DNA from: Rhodovulum visakhapatnamense
Lineage (GTDB): Bacteria; Pseudomonadota; Alphaproteobacteria; Rhodobacterales; Rhodobacteraceae
NCBI RefSeq assembly: GCF_004365965.1
Contig: NZ_SOEB01000015.1
Location: forward strand, 36,888-100,887
DNA length: 64,000 nucleotides
Direction: 5' to 3'
Under the pieces are notes generated by a model. It saw only the letters and a list, made by a program, of their open reading frames with translations, searched no databases and was not told the origin of the DNA. A program made the translations under genes and the position numbers. This document shows, piece after piece, positions 53,741 to 62,825 of the stretch (positions are counted from its first letter, which is position 1; every line of letters begins with the position of its first letter).

Positions 53741-55210
53741 TTACCGCAGGGCCGCGCCGAAATCGAAAAGGGTCACCACTATCTCGCGCGGGGTGCCCTC
53801 GTCGAAACGGTAGGGCACCTGCACCTCGCGGGTCAGCACCGGCTCGGGCAGGCTCTCGCCGGGATAGCCCTGCTCTTGCAGCAGGCCCAGGATGCCCGGC
53901 ACGCCCTTGCGGTCGACGACCACCAGCACCCTGCCCTCCGGCTCGGCCAGTTGCCGGGTCGGGAAGGGCGGAAATGCCGCCCAGTCCGGCAGATGCAGCA
54001 GCAGGTTGCCGGTATAGTAATGCGGCCCCAGCAGCACCGGCCGGTCGGGCAGCGTTTCGGCCAGGGTCTCGGCCAGCAGATCGACCCGAAGCGAATCGCT
54101 TCCAGCGCCGCGCAGCCGGGTGTCGGCAATGGCCGCGAGGATCAGCAGCGCAAGGCCCGCCATGGCGCGCAGGAAATTGCGCCAGACGCGGGCCGGGGCG
54201 TTGCCGAAAACCGTCATCGCCAGCGGCGGCAGACCAAGGATGAAAAGCGGCATCAGCCAGCGCGACCGCACAAAACCGGTATCGGTCGCCACCACCCCGA
54301 CCGCGGTCAGCGCCAACCCGATCAACGCCGCCCGCAGCAGAAGCTGCGCCTCGGGCGGGGTTTTCAGGCTGCGGCGTGCCGCGGCCCCGCCAAGCCCCAG
54401 GGCAAGACCGACGGCCAGCAGCATCGGAACAAGCTCGAGGAGGGTGGACTGCCCCAGATAGGCCAGCCCCGCAGGCCACATCGCCTGCGCAGGTCCGCCA
54501 GCGCCCGTGCGGAACTCCCACAGATCGGAGAAGGCCGCCAGCGGATCGGCCAGCATCGCGGCATAGGGCAGGATGGCCACGGCCAATGCCACAGCCGCCG
54601 TCAGCCAGAGCCGCCGGTCCCACAGGAGCGGACGGAGCGCAGCCATGCTGAGCCCCGCCAGAATCAGCGCGGGCGGCACGATCCAGAAATTCGGCTTGGC
54701 AAGCCCGCCCAGCCCGACCGCGAGGCCAAACAGCACAAAGCCGCGCGTGCCGGGGCGGCGCAGCAGCCACAGGAAGGCCGCGACCGTCAGCACCGTGGTA
54801 AAGGCCAGCGCGATGCTGTGCGACCCGGTCCGCTGGCACCACCAGGCAAGGTTCGGGATCAACCCGAGGGCAAGTGCGCCCGCCATCGCGGGCCGGGTTC
54901 CTGCGACGGGACGCAAGGCGAGGAAGGCCGTCGCATAAGTGCCGAACAGCAGAAGGTTCTTGGCCAGCACCAGACCCAGCGTGTTGACGCCGAAGAGGTC
55001 GAAAAAGACGGTCTGATACCAGTTGTAAAGCGGCGGCTGCGAGCCATAGGCGAAATGCCAGTCCCGCGACAGGACGACCATTTCGGCCTCGTCGCCTTCG
55101 AAACTGCCCCCCAGCCACAGCCGCAACCCGATCTGCGCGGCGAAATAGGCGGCGATCGCCAGAAGAAAGAGCGTGACGGTGCGGGCGTCTTTCGCGCGAG
55201 CGGCGGTCAT
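53741..55210 (-). CDS. GT39-like membrane glycosyltransferase 2
   Basis: A 489-residue inner-membrane protein with about 11-13 hydrophobic helices and a C-terminal soluble part. The GT39/ArnT-type acidic motif is in GGSFEGDEAEMV near residue 37. It probably moves a sugar from a polyprenyl-phosphate carrier to a lipid or cell-surface acceptor. ATG 55210 overlaps the upstream paralogue's stop by 4 nt; the open frame reaches 55444 but those residues match the paralogue's antisense, not a domain. Its close relative upstream shares the whole N-terminal layout, so the pair arose by tandem duplication. Confidence 0.85.
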   Translation of the reverse strand: MTAARAKDARTVTLFLLAIAAYFAAQIGLRLWLGGSFEGDEAEMVVLSRDWHFAYGSQPPLYNWYQTVFFDLFGVNTLGLVLAKNLLLFGTYATAFLALRPVAGTRPAMAGALALGLIPNLAWWCQRTGSHSIALAFTTVLTVAAFLWLLRRPGTRGFVLFGLAVGLGGLAKPNFWIVPPALILAGLSMAALRPLLWDRRLWLTAAVALAVAILPYAAMLADPLAAFSDLWEFRTGAGGPAQAMWPAGLAYLGQSTLLELVPMLLAVGLALGLGGAAARRSLKTPPEAQLLLRAALIGLALTAVGVVATDTGFVRSRWLMPLFILGLPPLAMTVFGNAPARVWRNFLRAMAGLALLILAAIADTRLRGAGSDSLRVDLLAETLAETLPDRPVLLGPHYYTGNLLLHLPDWAAFPPFPTRQLAEPEGRVLVVVDRKGVPGILGLLQEQGYPGESLPEPVLTREVQVPYRFDEGTPREIVVTLFDFGAALR

Positions 55211-56661
55211 GGCAAGGCGGGCGTTCTGGCAAGGACAAAGCGGAAGGGCATTTCTGCCCCGGACCGGCGGTATGGCAGGGTAAAGCTGCCCTCCTCCAGC
55301 ACCTCCGGTTCTGTGCCCGGCGGCCATCCGGCCTGGGCGAGACCGGCCGCAAGGTCGCGGGGTACGGTCTCGCGCATCAGAAACAGCACCGGCCCGCCCG
55401 CAAAGCGGTGCGCCGCGAAGGGCAGATAGGGCGCGATGCGCCAATCCGGCTCGGCGGCGGCAAGGTTTCCGGCGGTGTAGAATTCCGCGATGACCGGCAC
55501 GCCCTCGGCGCCCTCGATCCCGGCCAGGCGCCCGGGCAGGCCGGTGAAATCGACGTCGCGCCGCGCGCCCTCCTTGAAGCGGTCATAGGTCAGGCCCGCG
55601 CAGACCAGAACGGCAAAGACCGCCGCGGCAGCGAATATGCCCCGCCGCGCGACCGGGCCGATCCGGGGCGCAAGCGCCAGAAAAAGACCCGGCGCGGCGA
55701 GGAAGGCCAGAGGCAGCAGCCAGCGCGCCGTGACCGTGCCCGCCTGCGCAAGCCAGACGCCCAAGGCCATCAACACGGCCACGACCGCGCCCGCCCGCAG
55801 CAACAGCGCGGGCAGCGGCCCGACCGGGTCCGGTTCGGCCCGCCGCCGCCCGAAGGCCCAGGCCACCGCCGCCACCAGAAGCGGCAGCGCCAGAAGCGAC
55901 AGCATGCCGCCCGGCAGCATCGCCAGCCCATCGGGCAGCACGGCGCGGGCGCTGTCGGTTTCAAGCCGAAGCTTGCCGACCGAGGAGAACGCAAGGTCGC
56001 GATTCTGCACCATCCAGCCATAGGGCGCCGCCAGAATGGCGGCGGCGATGGCGGGCACGACCAGCGCCCGGCGCGTCAGGATCCGGGCGCGGAACGGGGC
56101 CAACGTCAGCGCCGCCGTCAGCAAGCCAACCGGGACCAGGAAGAAATTGTATTTCGACAGCCCCCCAAGCCCGACGGCAATGCCCAGCGCGACCCAGGCG
56201 GCCCAGCTTCCGCCCCGCATCGCCCAGAGAAAGGCCGCCAGCGTCGCCGCCGAGACCGAGATCAGCATGTTGGAATGGGTGGTCGCCCGCTGCGCCTCCC
56301 AGGCGATGTCGGGCACGAAAAGCAGCGACAGCGCGCCCAGAGCCGCGACACCTGCGGGCAGCCACAGCCTGAACCCAAGGAAGACCAGAAGATAGGTCAG
56401 CCAAAGCAGCCCGTTCTTGAGCAGCGACAGCGCCAGCAAAGACCTGCCCAGAAGCTCGAAAAGTCCAAGCTGCAACCAGTTATAAAGCGGCAGTTGCGGT
56501 CCATAACCCAACTGAAAACCGGGGGTCATGACCAGCATTTCGGCTTCGTCGGTTTCAAAGGCGCCGCCCAGCGTCAGACGCAACACGACTTGCACTGCGA
56601 AATAGGCCGAGATCGCGAAAAGGAAAATAGCGGTCGCGGTTCTGCCACCTGTCCCGGACAT
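55207..56661 (-). CDS. GT39-like membrane glycosyltransferase 1
   Basis: A 484-residue membrane protein with the motif GGAFETDEAEML near residue 32 and about 11-13 transmembrane helices, of the dolichyl/undecaprenyl-phosphate mannosyl- or aminoarabinosyltransferase superfamily. It begins 9 nt after the stop of the D-glycerate dehydrogenase gene and overlaps the second paralogue by 4 nt, so the three are one transcript. The pairing with a second copy suggests two related acceptors or sugars. Acceptor and donor are not known from sequence. Confidence 0.86.
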   Translation of the reverse strand: MSGTGGRTATAIFLFAISAYFAVQVVLRLTLGGAFETDEAEMLVMTPGFQLGYGPQLPLYNWLQLGLFELLGRSLLALSLLKNGLLWLTYLLVFLGFRLWLPAGVAALGALSLLFVPDIAWEAQRATTHSNMLISVSAATLAAFLWAMRGGSWAAWVALGIAVGLGGLSKYNFFLVPVGLLTAALTLAPFRARILTRRALVVPAIAAAILAAPYGWMVQNRDLAFSSVGKLRLETDSARAVLPDGLAMLPGGMLSLLALPLLVAAVAWAFGRRRAEPDPVGPLPALLLRAGAVVAVLMALGVWLAQAGTVTARWLLPLAFLAAPGLFLALAPRIGPVARRGIFAAAAVFAVLVCAGLTYDRFKEGARRDVDFTGLPGRLAGIEGAEGVPVIAEFYTAGNLAAAEPDWRIAPYLPFAAHRFAGGPVLFLMRETVPRDLAAGLAQAGWPPGTEPEVLEEGSFTLPYRRSGAEMPFRFVLARTPALP

Positions 56662-56670
56662 CGCAGGCGC

Positions 56671-57657
56671 CTAGAGCATGCTGGGCACGACCAGATCCGG
56701 TGGCCGGTGCCCATCGGCGAAGGTCTTGATGTTGATGATGACCTTTTCGCCCATCTCGCTGCGCCCCTCGATCGTGGCGGACCCCATATGCGGCAGAAGA
56801 ACCACATTGGGCAGCTCGCGCAGGCGCGGGTTGATCTCGTGCCCATGTTCGAAAACGTCAAGCCCGGCGCCCGCAATCTCGCCCGCGCGCAGCATCCGGG
56901 TCAGCGCGTTCTCGTCGATGACCTCGCCCCGCGAGGTGTTCACGATCACCGCGTCCTTCTTCATCAGCTTGAGCCGCCGCGCGTTCATCAGATGGAACGT
57001 CGAGGGCGTATGCGGACAATTCACGCTGATCACGTCCATCCGGCTGACCATCTGGTCGAGGCTGTCCCAGTAGGTCGCCTCGAACTCGGCCTCGATCTCG
57101 GGGCGCAGGCGCTTGCGGTTGTGATAGTGGATCTGCATGCCGAAGGCCCGCGCCCGCCGCGCGACCGCCTGCCCGATCCGTCCCATCCCGAGAATCCCCA
57201 GACGCCGGCCGCCGATCCGCCCGCCCATGAAGGCCGTGGGCGCCCAGCCGCGCCAGTCGCCCGCCTGCATCACATGCAGCCCCTCGGGGATGCGGCGGGT
57301 CACCGCCAGCATCAGCGCCAGCGTCATGTCGGCGGTATCCTCGGTCACCACGCCGGGCGTGTTCGACACCAGAATGCCGCGCTGGCGGGCGGTCTGCACA
57401 TCCAGATGATCCACCCCGGCGCCGTAATTCGCGATCAGTTTCAGCCGGTCCCCGGCCTGGGCCAGCATCGACTGGTCGATCACGTCGGTCACGCAGGGCA
57501 CCAGCACATCGGCGCGGCGCATCGCATCGACCAGCTGCTCGCGGGTGAGCTTGACATCGGCCTCGTTCAGCTCGACGTCGAAAAGTTCCTTCATCCGGGT
57601 CTCGACCGCCTCGGGCAACCGTCGCGTCACAACCACACTGAGACGTTGTGCGGGCAT
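56671..57657 (-). CDS. D-glycerate/2-hydroxyacid dehydrogenase
   Basis: A 328-residue NAD(P)-dependent enzyme that reduces hydroxypyruvate or glyoxylate. The Rossmann motif LGILGMGRIGQAVARRARAF is near residue 155; the catalytic Arg in NTSRGEVIDE, the Glu and the His in LPHMGSATIEG are in place. ATG 57657 is preceded by GGGAGG. It is first in a unit with two GT39 glycosyltransferases and is divergent from an SH3-domain gene. The metabolic link to the glycosyltransferases is unclear. Confidence 0.92.
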   Translation of the reverse strand: MPAQRLSVVVTRRLPEAVETRMKELFDVELNEADVKLTREQLVDAMRRADVLVPCVTDVIDQSMLAQAGDRLKLIANYGAGVDHLDVQTARQRGILVSNTPGVVTEDTADMTLALMLAVTRRIPEGLHVMQAGDWRGWAPTAFMGGRIGGRRLGILGMGRIGQAVARRARAFGMQIHYHNRKRLRPEIEAEFEATYWDSLDQMVSRMDVISVNCPHTPSTFHLMNARRLKLMKKDAVIVNTSRGEVIDENALTRMLRAGEIAGAGLDVFEHGHEINPRLRELPNVVLLPHMGSATIEGRSEMGEKVIINIKTFADGHRPPDLVVPSML

Positions 57658-57753
57658 CCCAGAGCCTCCCTGCTTTTCATCCCTTGGCGTCAGTGGCAAA
57701 CTGTCCGAGATCGGGGCGCGGCACAAGACCCCGAAACCAGCTGGCAGGACGTT

Positions 57754-58275
57754 ATGCGGGCACGACTGCGCGAATGCGCATCTCTGGCGATTTCCTTTTT
57801 GTTTCTGATTGGCGTGCTCACCTCGACGGGTCCCGTCCTGGCCGAGGAACGCGGGCGGGTGACCAATCTGCCGCTGCCGCGCTATGTCTCGCTGAAGGCG
57901 GCCGAGGGCAATGTGCGGCGCGGCCCGAGCCTCAGCCACCGGATCGACTGGGTCTATACCCGGCGTGGCGTGCCGTTGCAGATCACGGCGGAATTCGGCC
58001 ATTGGCGGCAGGTGCGCGACCGCGACGGCGCGGGCGGCTGGGTGCATTATTCGCTGCTGTCGGGCGTCCGCACGGTGATCGTCGATCAGGACATGCTTCC
58101 GCTTCTGCGCGCGCCCCGCCCCGAGTCCGAAGTGCTGGCGAAGGCCGAAGCCGGGGTGATCGCCCGGCTGGGAGAATGCAGTATAGACTGGTGCCGGATC
58201 AGCGCCGACGGCGCGGCGGGCTGGGTGCCCAAGGCCGCGATCTGGGGCGTGGACGCCGACGAGATCCGCGAGTGA
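57754..58275 (+). CDS. Exported SH3-domain protein
   Basis: A 173-residue protein with a signal peptide (ASLAISFLFLIGVLTSTGPVLA, probably cleaved before EERG) and two SH3-type segments (YVSLKAAEGNVRRGPSLSHRIDWVY, then VIARLGECSIDWCRISADGAAGWV). Bacterial SH3 domains bind peptidoglycan. Cys159 and Cys164 (about) could form a disulfide. ATG 57754 gives the signal sequence. It is divergent from the D-glycerate dehydrogenase gene with 96 nt between the starts. Confidence 0.85.
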   Translation: MRARLRECASLAISFLFLIGVLTSTGPVLAEERGRVTNLPLPRYVSLKAAEGNVRRGPSLSHRIDWVYTRRGVPLQITAEFGHWRQVRDRDGAGGWVHYSLLSGVRTVIVDQDMLPLLRAPRPESEVLAKAEAGVIARLGECSIDWCRISADGAAGWVPKAAIWGVDADEIRE

Positions 58276-58337
58276 GCTTGCCCCGCCATGCGCTCGGCTG
58301 GTAAGCGGGGGCCGCACCCCCTGTCGAGCCAGCCGCC

Positions 58338-59210
58338 ATGCCCAAGATCTCCCGCCTTAACCTCTCTGCCGGGGTCGCCTCTGTCGCCACCGCGATCACG
58401 CTTGTTGCGCTGAAGCTCTGGGCGCTGGGCCAGACCGGGGCGCTGTCGATCGCGGCCTCGCTGGCCGACAGCGCGCTCGATCTGATGGTCTCGCTGGGCG
58501 CGCTGGCCGCGATTTTCTATGCCGCCCGACCGCCGGACGACGATCATGCCTTCGGCCACAGCGCAGCCGAGGATCTGGCTGCGCTGGGACAGGCGGTGTT
58601 CATCCTGGCCTCGGCCAGTATCATTGCTTTCGCGGCCATGACCCGGCTTCTGGAGGCAGATCCCGAACCGCTGTCGCAGGAAGGCCCGGGGATCGTGGTG
58701 ATGGCGCTGTCGATCGCACTGACGGCGATGCTGGTGCTTTACCAGCGCTGGGTCGCGCGGCGGACCGGCAACCGCGTCGTGGCCGCCGACTCGCTGCATT
58801 ATCTGGGCGATCTGCTGCCCAATATCGGGGCGATCTTCGCGCTTTGGGCCTCGGCCAATCTGGGGCTGGTGCGCATCGACGCGGTGGTCGCGCTGGCCGC
58901 GGCGGGGATGCTGGCGGTCGGCGCGCTGGGGATCGGCAAGGGGGCGTGGGATGCGCTGATGGACCGCGCCGCGCCGCCCGAAACCATCGCGCGGATCGAG
59001 GCGCTGGCCAAGGCCTGCACGGGCGTGCGGGGCTTTCACGACCTCAAGACCCGCCGGTCCGGCCCGCGCCTTTTCGTGAACCTGCATATCGAGCTTGATG
59101 GCGCGCAAAGCCTGAACGATGCCCATGCCATCGGCGCCCGGCTGAAACACGCGATCCTTGCAGAGTTTCCGGTCGCCGATGTGATCATCCATTTCGACCC
59201 GGTACGCTGA
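58338..59210 (+). CDS. Cation diffusion facilitator metal exporter
   Basis: A 290-residue protein with about six membrane helices and a C-terminal cytosolic domain. The metal site is built from ADSALDLM (DxxxD) in helix 2 and HYLGDLLPN (HxxxD) in helix 5, an arrangement close to FieF-type Fe/Zn exporters. The C-terminal domain contains GFHDLKTRRSGPRLFVNLHIELDG with His residues for regulatory metal. It stands 62 nt after the SH3 gene and converges on moeB. Confidence 0.92.
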   Translation: MPKISRLNLSAGVASVATAITLVALKLWALGQTGALSIAASLADSALDLMVSLGALAAIFYAARPPDDDHAFGHSAAEDLAALGQAVFILASASIIAFAAMTRLLEADPEPLSQEGPGIVVMALSIALTAMLVLYQRWVARRTGNRVVAADSLHYLGDLLPNIGAIFALWASANLGLVRIDAVVALAAAGMLAVGALGIGKGAWDALMDRAAPPETIARIEALAKACTGVRGFHDLKTRRSGPRLFVNLHIELDGAQSLNDAHAIGARLKHAILAEFPVADVIIHFDPVR

Positions 59211-59214
59211 GCCC

Positions 59215-60258
59215 TCAGAGCCGAACAGCGCCACAGGCCGGGCAGTCTTCTCGGCGGTGGAGCGCGATGGTCCGGGTCTCGCCGTAAAGCGCGTCATAGA
59301 TCAGCATCCGCCCGCCAAGCCCTTCGCCCGCGCCGGTCACGAACTTGATCGCCTCGACCGCCATCATCGCGCCCACGACGCCCGGAAGCGCGCCCACGAC
59401 GCCCGCCTCGGCACAGGTCGGCGCAAGGCCCGGCGCCGGGGCCTCGGGGAAGATGCATTGATAGCAGGGCGTCCCATGCGCCGGGTCGTAAAGGCTGATC
59501 TGGCCTTCCCACTGGGCGATGGCCCCGGCGATCAGCGGCTTGCCCAGACGCGCGGCCATCCGGTTGACCAGATAGCGCGTTTCGAAATTGTCGGTGCCGT
59601 CCAGGATCAGATCGTAATCGGGAAAGAGTGCGGCGGCCGACTCTTCATCCAGACGACGCTTGTAGGGGCGTATGGTGACAAAGGGATTCTGAGCCAGAAT
59701 GGCCTTTTGCGCGGAAAAGACCTTGGGCATGCCCAGCCGCGTATCGGTATGGATCACCTGACGCTGCAGGTTCGAAAGATCCACGTCGTCGGGATCGACG
59801 ATGCCGATGGTGCCGACCCCCGCCGCCCCGAGATACAGCAAAGCGGGGGAGCCGAGCCCGCCGGCCCCGATCACCAGAACCCGCGCCTCTTTCAGCTTGC
59901 GCTGGCCCGGCCCGCCGATTTCGCGCAGCATGATGTGGCGGGCATAACGGTCCAGCTCGACCGGCCGCAGCGGGCCTTGGGGGGCCATCGGCACGACCTC
60001 GCGGGCCACGCGCCGCTTGAGCGCGCCCAGCACGCCGCGATAGGCCACGACCAAGAGCGCCAGGACCCCAAGCGCCGCCCACCCCTCGGGCGTGCCACCG
60101 ATGGCTTGGCGCAGGGGATGGCCCGCGGGCATGGCGATCTGCAGGATCAGGACGCCCGCATAAAGCCCCCCGATCATGCCCCAGCGCCCCTGGCGCGAGA
60201 TCCGAAGGATCATCCCCAGCGACCAGAGCACCAGCGCAATTCCCAGCACCAGCCCCAT
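59215..60258 (-). CDS. moeB: Molybdopterin-synthase adenylyltransferase (MoeB/HesA family) with N-terminal membrane segments
   Basis: A 347-residue E1-like enzyme. The adenylation domain from about residue 100 has the ATP loop VLVIGAGGLGSPALLYLGAAGVG, the Asp DPDDVDLSNLQRQ and the zinc or thiol cysteines in the CEAGVVGALPGV block and C-terminal REDCPACG. It adenylates the C-terminus of MoaD to start sulfur transfer for the molybdenum cofactor, which xanthine dehydrogenase needs. Unusually, residues 1-85 contain three hydrophobic helices, so it should be membrane-tethered. The first base of its ATG is shared with the dut stop (TGATG), so dut and moeB are coupled. Confidence 0.92.
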   Translation of the reverse strand: MGLVLGIALVLWSLGMILRISRQGRWGMIGGLYAGVLILQIAMPAGHPLRQAIGGTPEGWAALGVLALLVVAYRGVLGALKRRVAREVVPMAPQGPLRPVELDRYARHIMLREIGGPGQRKLKEARVLVIGAGGLGSPALLYLGAAGVGTIGIVDPDDVDLSNLQRQVIHTDTRLGMPKVFSAQKAILAQNPFVTIRPYKRRLDEESAAALFPDYDLILDGTDNFETRYLVNRMAARLGKPLIAGAIAQWEGQISLYDPAHGTPCYQCIFPEAPAPGLAPTCAEAGVVGALPGVVGAMMAVEAIKFVTGAGEGLGGRMLIYDALYGETRTIALHRREDCPACGAVRL

Positions 60259-60725
60259 CAGCCGCGCCCCGTCGACCCGAACCCGCCCTCGCCGCGCACG
60301 GTCTCGTCCAGCGCCTCGACCACCTCGAAGGCCGCCTGCACCACCGGCGCCACGATCATCTGGGCGATCCGGTCGCCATGGCGGATGGTGTAGGGCTCGG
60401 CCCCGAAATTGACCAGCAGCACGCCAAGCGGCCCGCGATAGTCGCTGTCGATGGTGCCGGGCGTGTTCGGAAGCGTGATCCCGTGCTTCAGCGCCAGGCC
60501 CGAGCGCGGACGGATCTGCACCTCGAACCCAGCGGGAAAGGCCATCCGGAAGCCCGTGGCCACGATCCGGCGCTCCATCGGCGCCAGCGTCAGCCCGGCC
60601 TCGCGATCTTCGGGCGGCAGGTTCGCGCGAATGTCGGCTCCGGCCGAGCCCGGGGTCTGATAGGCGGGCAGCGGCAGGCTGCGATCGGCCCAGTCTTCCC
60701 AGACGATCTGCAGACGCGGGCTCAT
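60258..60725 (-). CDS. dut: dUTP diphosphatase
   Basis: A 155-residue trimeric dUTPase that hydrolyses dUTP to dUMP. All five motifs are visible: [17 protein letters not shown] (motif 2), [10 protein letters not shown] (motif 3), [10 protein letters not shown] (motif 4) and GEGGFGSTG (motif 5). It overlaps the coaBC stop by 4 nt and moeB by 1 nt. The order coaBC-dut-moeB is a compact unit. Confidence 0.96.
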   Translation of the reverse strand: MSPRLQIVWEDWADRSLPLPAYQTPGSAGADIRANLPPEDREAGLTLAPMERRIVATGFRMAFPAGFEVQIRPRSGLALKHGITLPNTPGTIDSDYRGPLGVLLVNFGAEPYTIRHGDRIAQMIVAPVVQAAFEVVEALDETVRGEGGFGSTGRG

Positions 60726-61918
60726 GCCAGCGCCTCGGCGATCCGGCGGGCAAGCCGCTGGGCGACCTCGTCCTTCGACAGACGCGGCCAGGTTTCGGCG
60801 CCCGAGGCGGTAATCAGCGTCACCTCGTTCTCGGCCCCCCCCATGATGCCGGTCGCGGGCGAGACGTCATTGGCAACGATCCAGTCGCAGCCCTTGCGCG
60901 CGCGCTTGGCCTCGGCATGGGCCACGACATCATGGGTTTCGGCGGCAAAGCCCACCACGAGACGCGGCCGGTCTTCGGCCCGCCGGGCGATGCGCGCCAG
61001 AATGTCGGGGTTTTCGGCGAAATCCAGAACCGGCGCCCGGCCCGAACCGTCCTTCTTCATCTTGCGGTCGGCCGCATTGGCGACATGCCAGTCGGCAACG
61101 GCGGCGGCGCAGACCGCGGCATCGGCCGGAAGGGCGGCCTCGACCGCGGCCAGCATCTCGCGCGCGGTCTCGACCCGCACCAGATCCACGCCCTCGGGCG
61201 GCGGCACCGAAGCCGGGCCGGTGACGAAGACGACCTGTGCCCCCAGCGCCATCAGCGCCCGGGCCAGCGCCGTGCCCTGTGCGCCCGACGAGCGGTTGGC
61301 GATGTAGCGGACCGGATCAATCGGTTCATGCGTCGGGCCCGAGGTCACGACGATGCGGCGCCCGGCAAGCGGCCCCGCCCCCAGCGCGGCCTCGATCGCG
61401 GAAAGGATCTCGGGCACTTCGGCCATCCGCCCCGGCCCGTATTCGCCGCAGGCCATGCCGCCCTCATTGGGCCCGACGACGCGGATCCCATCCGATTGCA
61501 GGGCAGTCAGATTGCGCCGGGTCGCGGGATGGGTCCACATCCGCACATTCATCGCGGGCGCGACCAGAACGGGCGTGTCGGTCGCCAGCAGCAGGGTCGA
61601 GGCCAGATCGTCGGCGAGCCCGCCCGCCATCTTTGCCATCAGGTTCGCGGTGGCGGGCGCCACCACCACCAGATCGGCCGAGCGCGAAAGCTGGATATGC
61701 CCCATCTCGGCCTCACGGGTCAGATCGAAGAGGTCGCGATGCACCGCCTCGCCCGCCAGTGCCGAGACCGACAGCGGCGTCACGAAGCGTTCGGCCGCCT
61801 GCGTCATCACCGGAGTGACCGCCGCGCCCCGCTCGCGCAAGCGGCGGATCAGATCGAGTGTCTTGTAGGCGGCGATGCCCCCCGCGACGATCAGAAGAAT
61901 GCGTTTGCCGGAAACCAT
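60722..61918 (-). CDS. coaBC: Bifunctional phosphopantothenoylcysteine decarboxylase/synthetase
   Basis: A 398-residue fusion for two steps of coenzyme A synthesis. The N-terminal CoaC flavoprotein has GHIQLSR with the catalytic His, VAPAMN and [13 protein letters not shown] with the catalytic Cys. The C-terminal CoaB begins near residue 190 with [22 protein letters not shown] and has the CTP site in the NxxDQ-like late region. It leads the coaBC-dut-moeB unit. CoA supply suits the many acyl-CoA enzymes in the window but is housekeeping. Confidence 0.96.
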   Translation of the reverse strand: MVSGKRILLIVAGGIAAYKTLDLIRRLRERGAAVTPVMTQAAERFVTPLSVSALAGEAVHRDLFDLTREAEMGHIQLSRSADLVVVAPATANLMAKMAGGLADDLASTLLLATDTPVLVAPAMNVRMWTHPATRRNLTALQSDGIRVVGPNEGGMACGEYGPGRMAEVPEILSAIEAALGAGPLAGRRIVVTSGPTHEPIDPVRYIANRSSGAQGTALARALMALGAQVVFVTGPASVPPPEGVDLVRVETAREMLAAVEAALPADAAVCAAAVADWHVANAADRKMKKDGSGRAPVLDFAENPDILARIARRAEDRPRLVVGFAAETHDVVAHAEAKRARKGCDWIVANDVSPATGIMGGAENEVTLITASGAETWPRLSKDEVAQRLARRIAEALA

Positions 61919-62006
61919 GCCGCCCGCCCGTCAACCTCTTGCCAGAACACCTTGGAAAGACAGTCTTAGGCCCCGGACGAGGCCGAGACAAGCACGCCCA
62001 CCGGCC

Positions 62007-62825
62007 CTAGCCGCCAGTCAGCGCGGCGCAGGGGTCGCCGCGATCGGCCGCCCCCGTGACCAGCCAGTAATCATAGGGCGGCGAGCCCGTCGCGGCCCCC
62101 TCGAGCTGGCCGACAGAGATCAGCCGGGCGCCCTCGGCGACCCGGGCAAAGGCCGCGGGCAGGCCCCAGTCGGTGCGAGCATGGCCGTTGCCCGCGATCA
62201 CCGCGACCGGGCCGCCGGTGTCGTCCAGCGCCTGACGCGCGGCCCGGGCCAGCGCGGCATCGCGCAGCCGCTGAGCCTCGACCATACCGGGCAGAAGATG
62301 TTCGGGCAAAGCGTTGCAATGGGCCTCGCGCTGATCGTTGATCCGTTGCTCGCCTTCGGCCTCGGGCAGCGGGTCGGTCAGGCCATAGGTCGCGGCATCG
62401 GCACCGAAGACGGCCGCCGCCCCATCGGTCACGGCCCGGCGGACCTCGTCGCGGGGCAGCGCCGCACCATAGATCCGCGCCTCGGGCGCGGCCGAGAAAA
62501 TCGGAAAATACATCGCGAAATCAGGCCAGCCCGAGGCCTCCCAGCCCAGCGCCTGGCCCAGCGCCACACCGTCGAGCCGAAGCCCGGGCGTCACCTTTGC
62601 CGCCTGCTCGGGCGTCAGCATCTCGAAAACCAGCGCCCTGGGCGCCAGCGCCTTGACGGCTGCGGCCTGATTGGCGTGCTGGTCGGGGTTGTCATGGGTC
62701 TCGCCCAGCACCACCACATCGGCGGCAGGCAGCGAGGCGAAAGCCGCCGGGCCGATTTCCTCGGCGCCGACGGCATGGGCGGTCAGGGCCACGGCCAGCG
62801 CGGCGATTCGTGCAACATGTCTCAC
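62007..62825 (-). CDS. ChaN family exported protein
   Basis: A 272-residue protein with a signal peptide (ARIAALAVALTAHAVGA) and the ChaN/Tiki-superfamily block VVVLGETHDNPDQHANQAA near residue 36 plus the NGHARTDWGLP segment. Family members are linked to haem or iron uptake, although some are proteases; the precise role is unknown. The start is GTG 62825, overlapping the rpoH stop by 4 nt (GTGA), so it may be expressed with the sigma factor. The first Met in another frame at 62818 is out of frame. Confidence 0.84.
   Translation of the reverse strand: MRHVARIAALAVALTAHAVGAEEIGPAAFASLPAADVVVLGETHDNPDQHANQAAAVKALAPRALVFEMLTPEQAAKVTPGLRLDGVALGQALGWEASGWPDFAMYFPIFSAAPEARIYGAALPRDEVRRAVTDGAAAVFGADAATYGLTDPLPEAEGEQRINDQREAHCNALPEHLLPGMVEAQRLRDAALARAARQALDDTGGPVAVIAGNGHARTDWGLPAAFARVAEGARLISVGQLEGAATGSPPYDYWLVTGAADRGDPCAALTGG

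Noticed and set aside
55408..58275. A 955-codon plus-strand frame across the GT39 genes and dehydrogenase
   Set aside because: Only its last 174 codons (57754-58275) form a real gene with signal peptide and SH3 domains. The rest is antisense to the genes on the minus strand.
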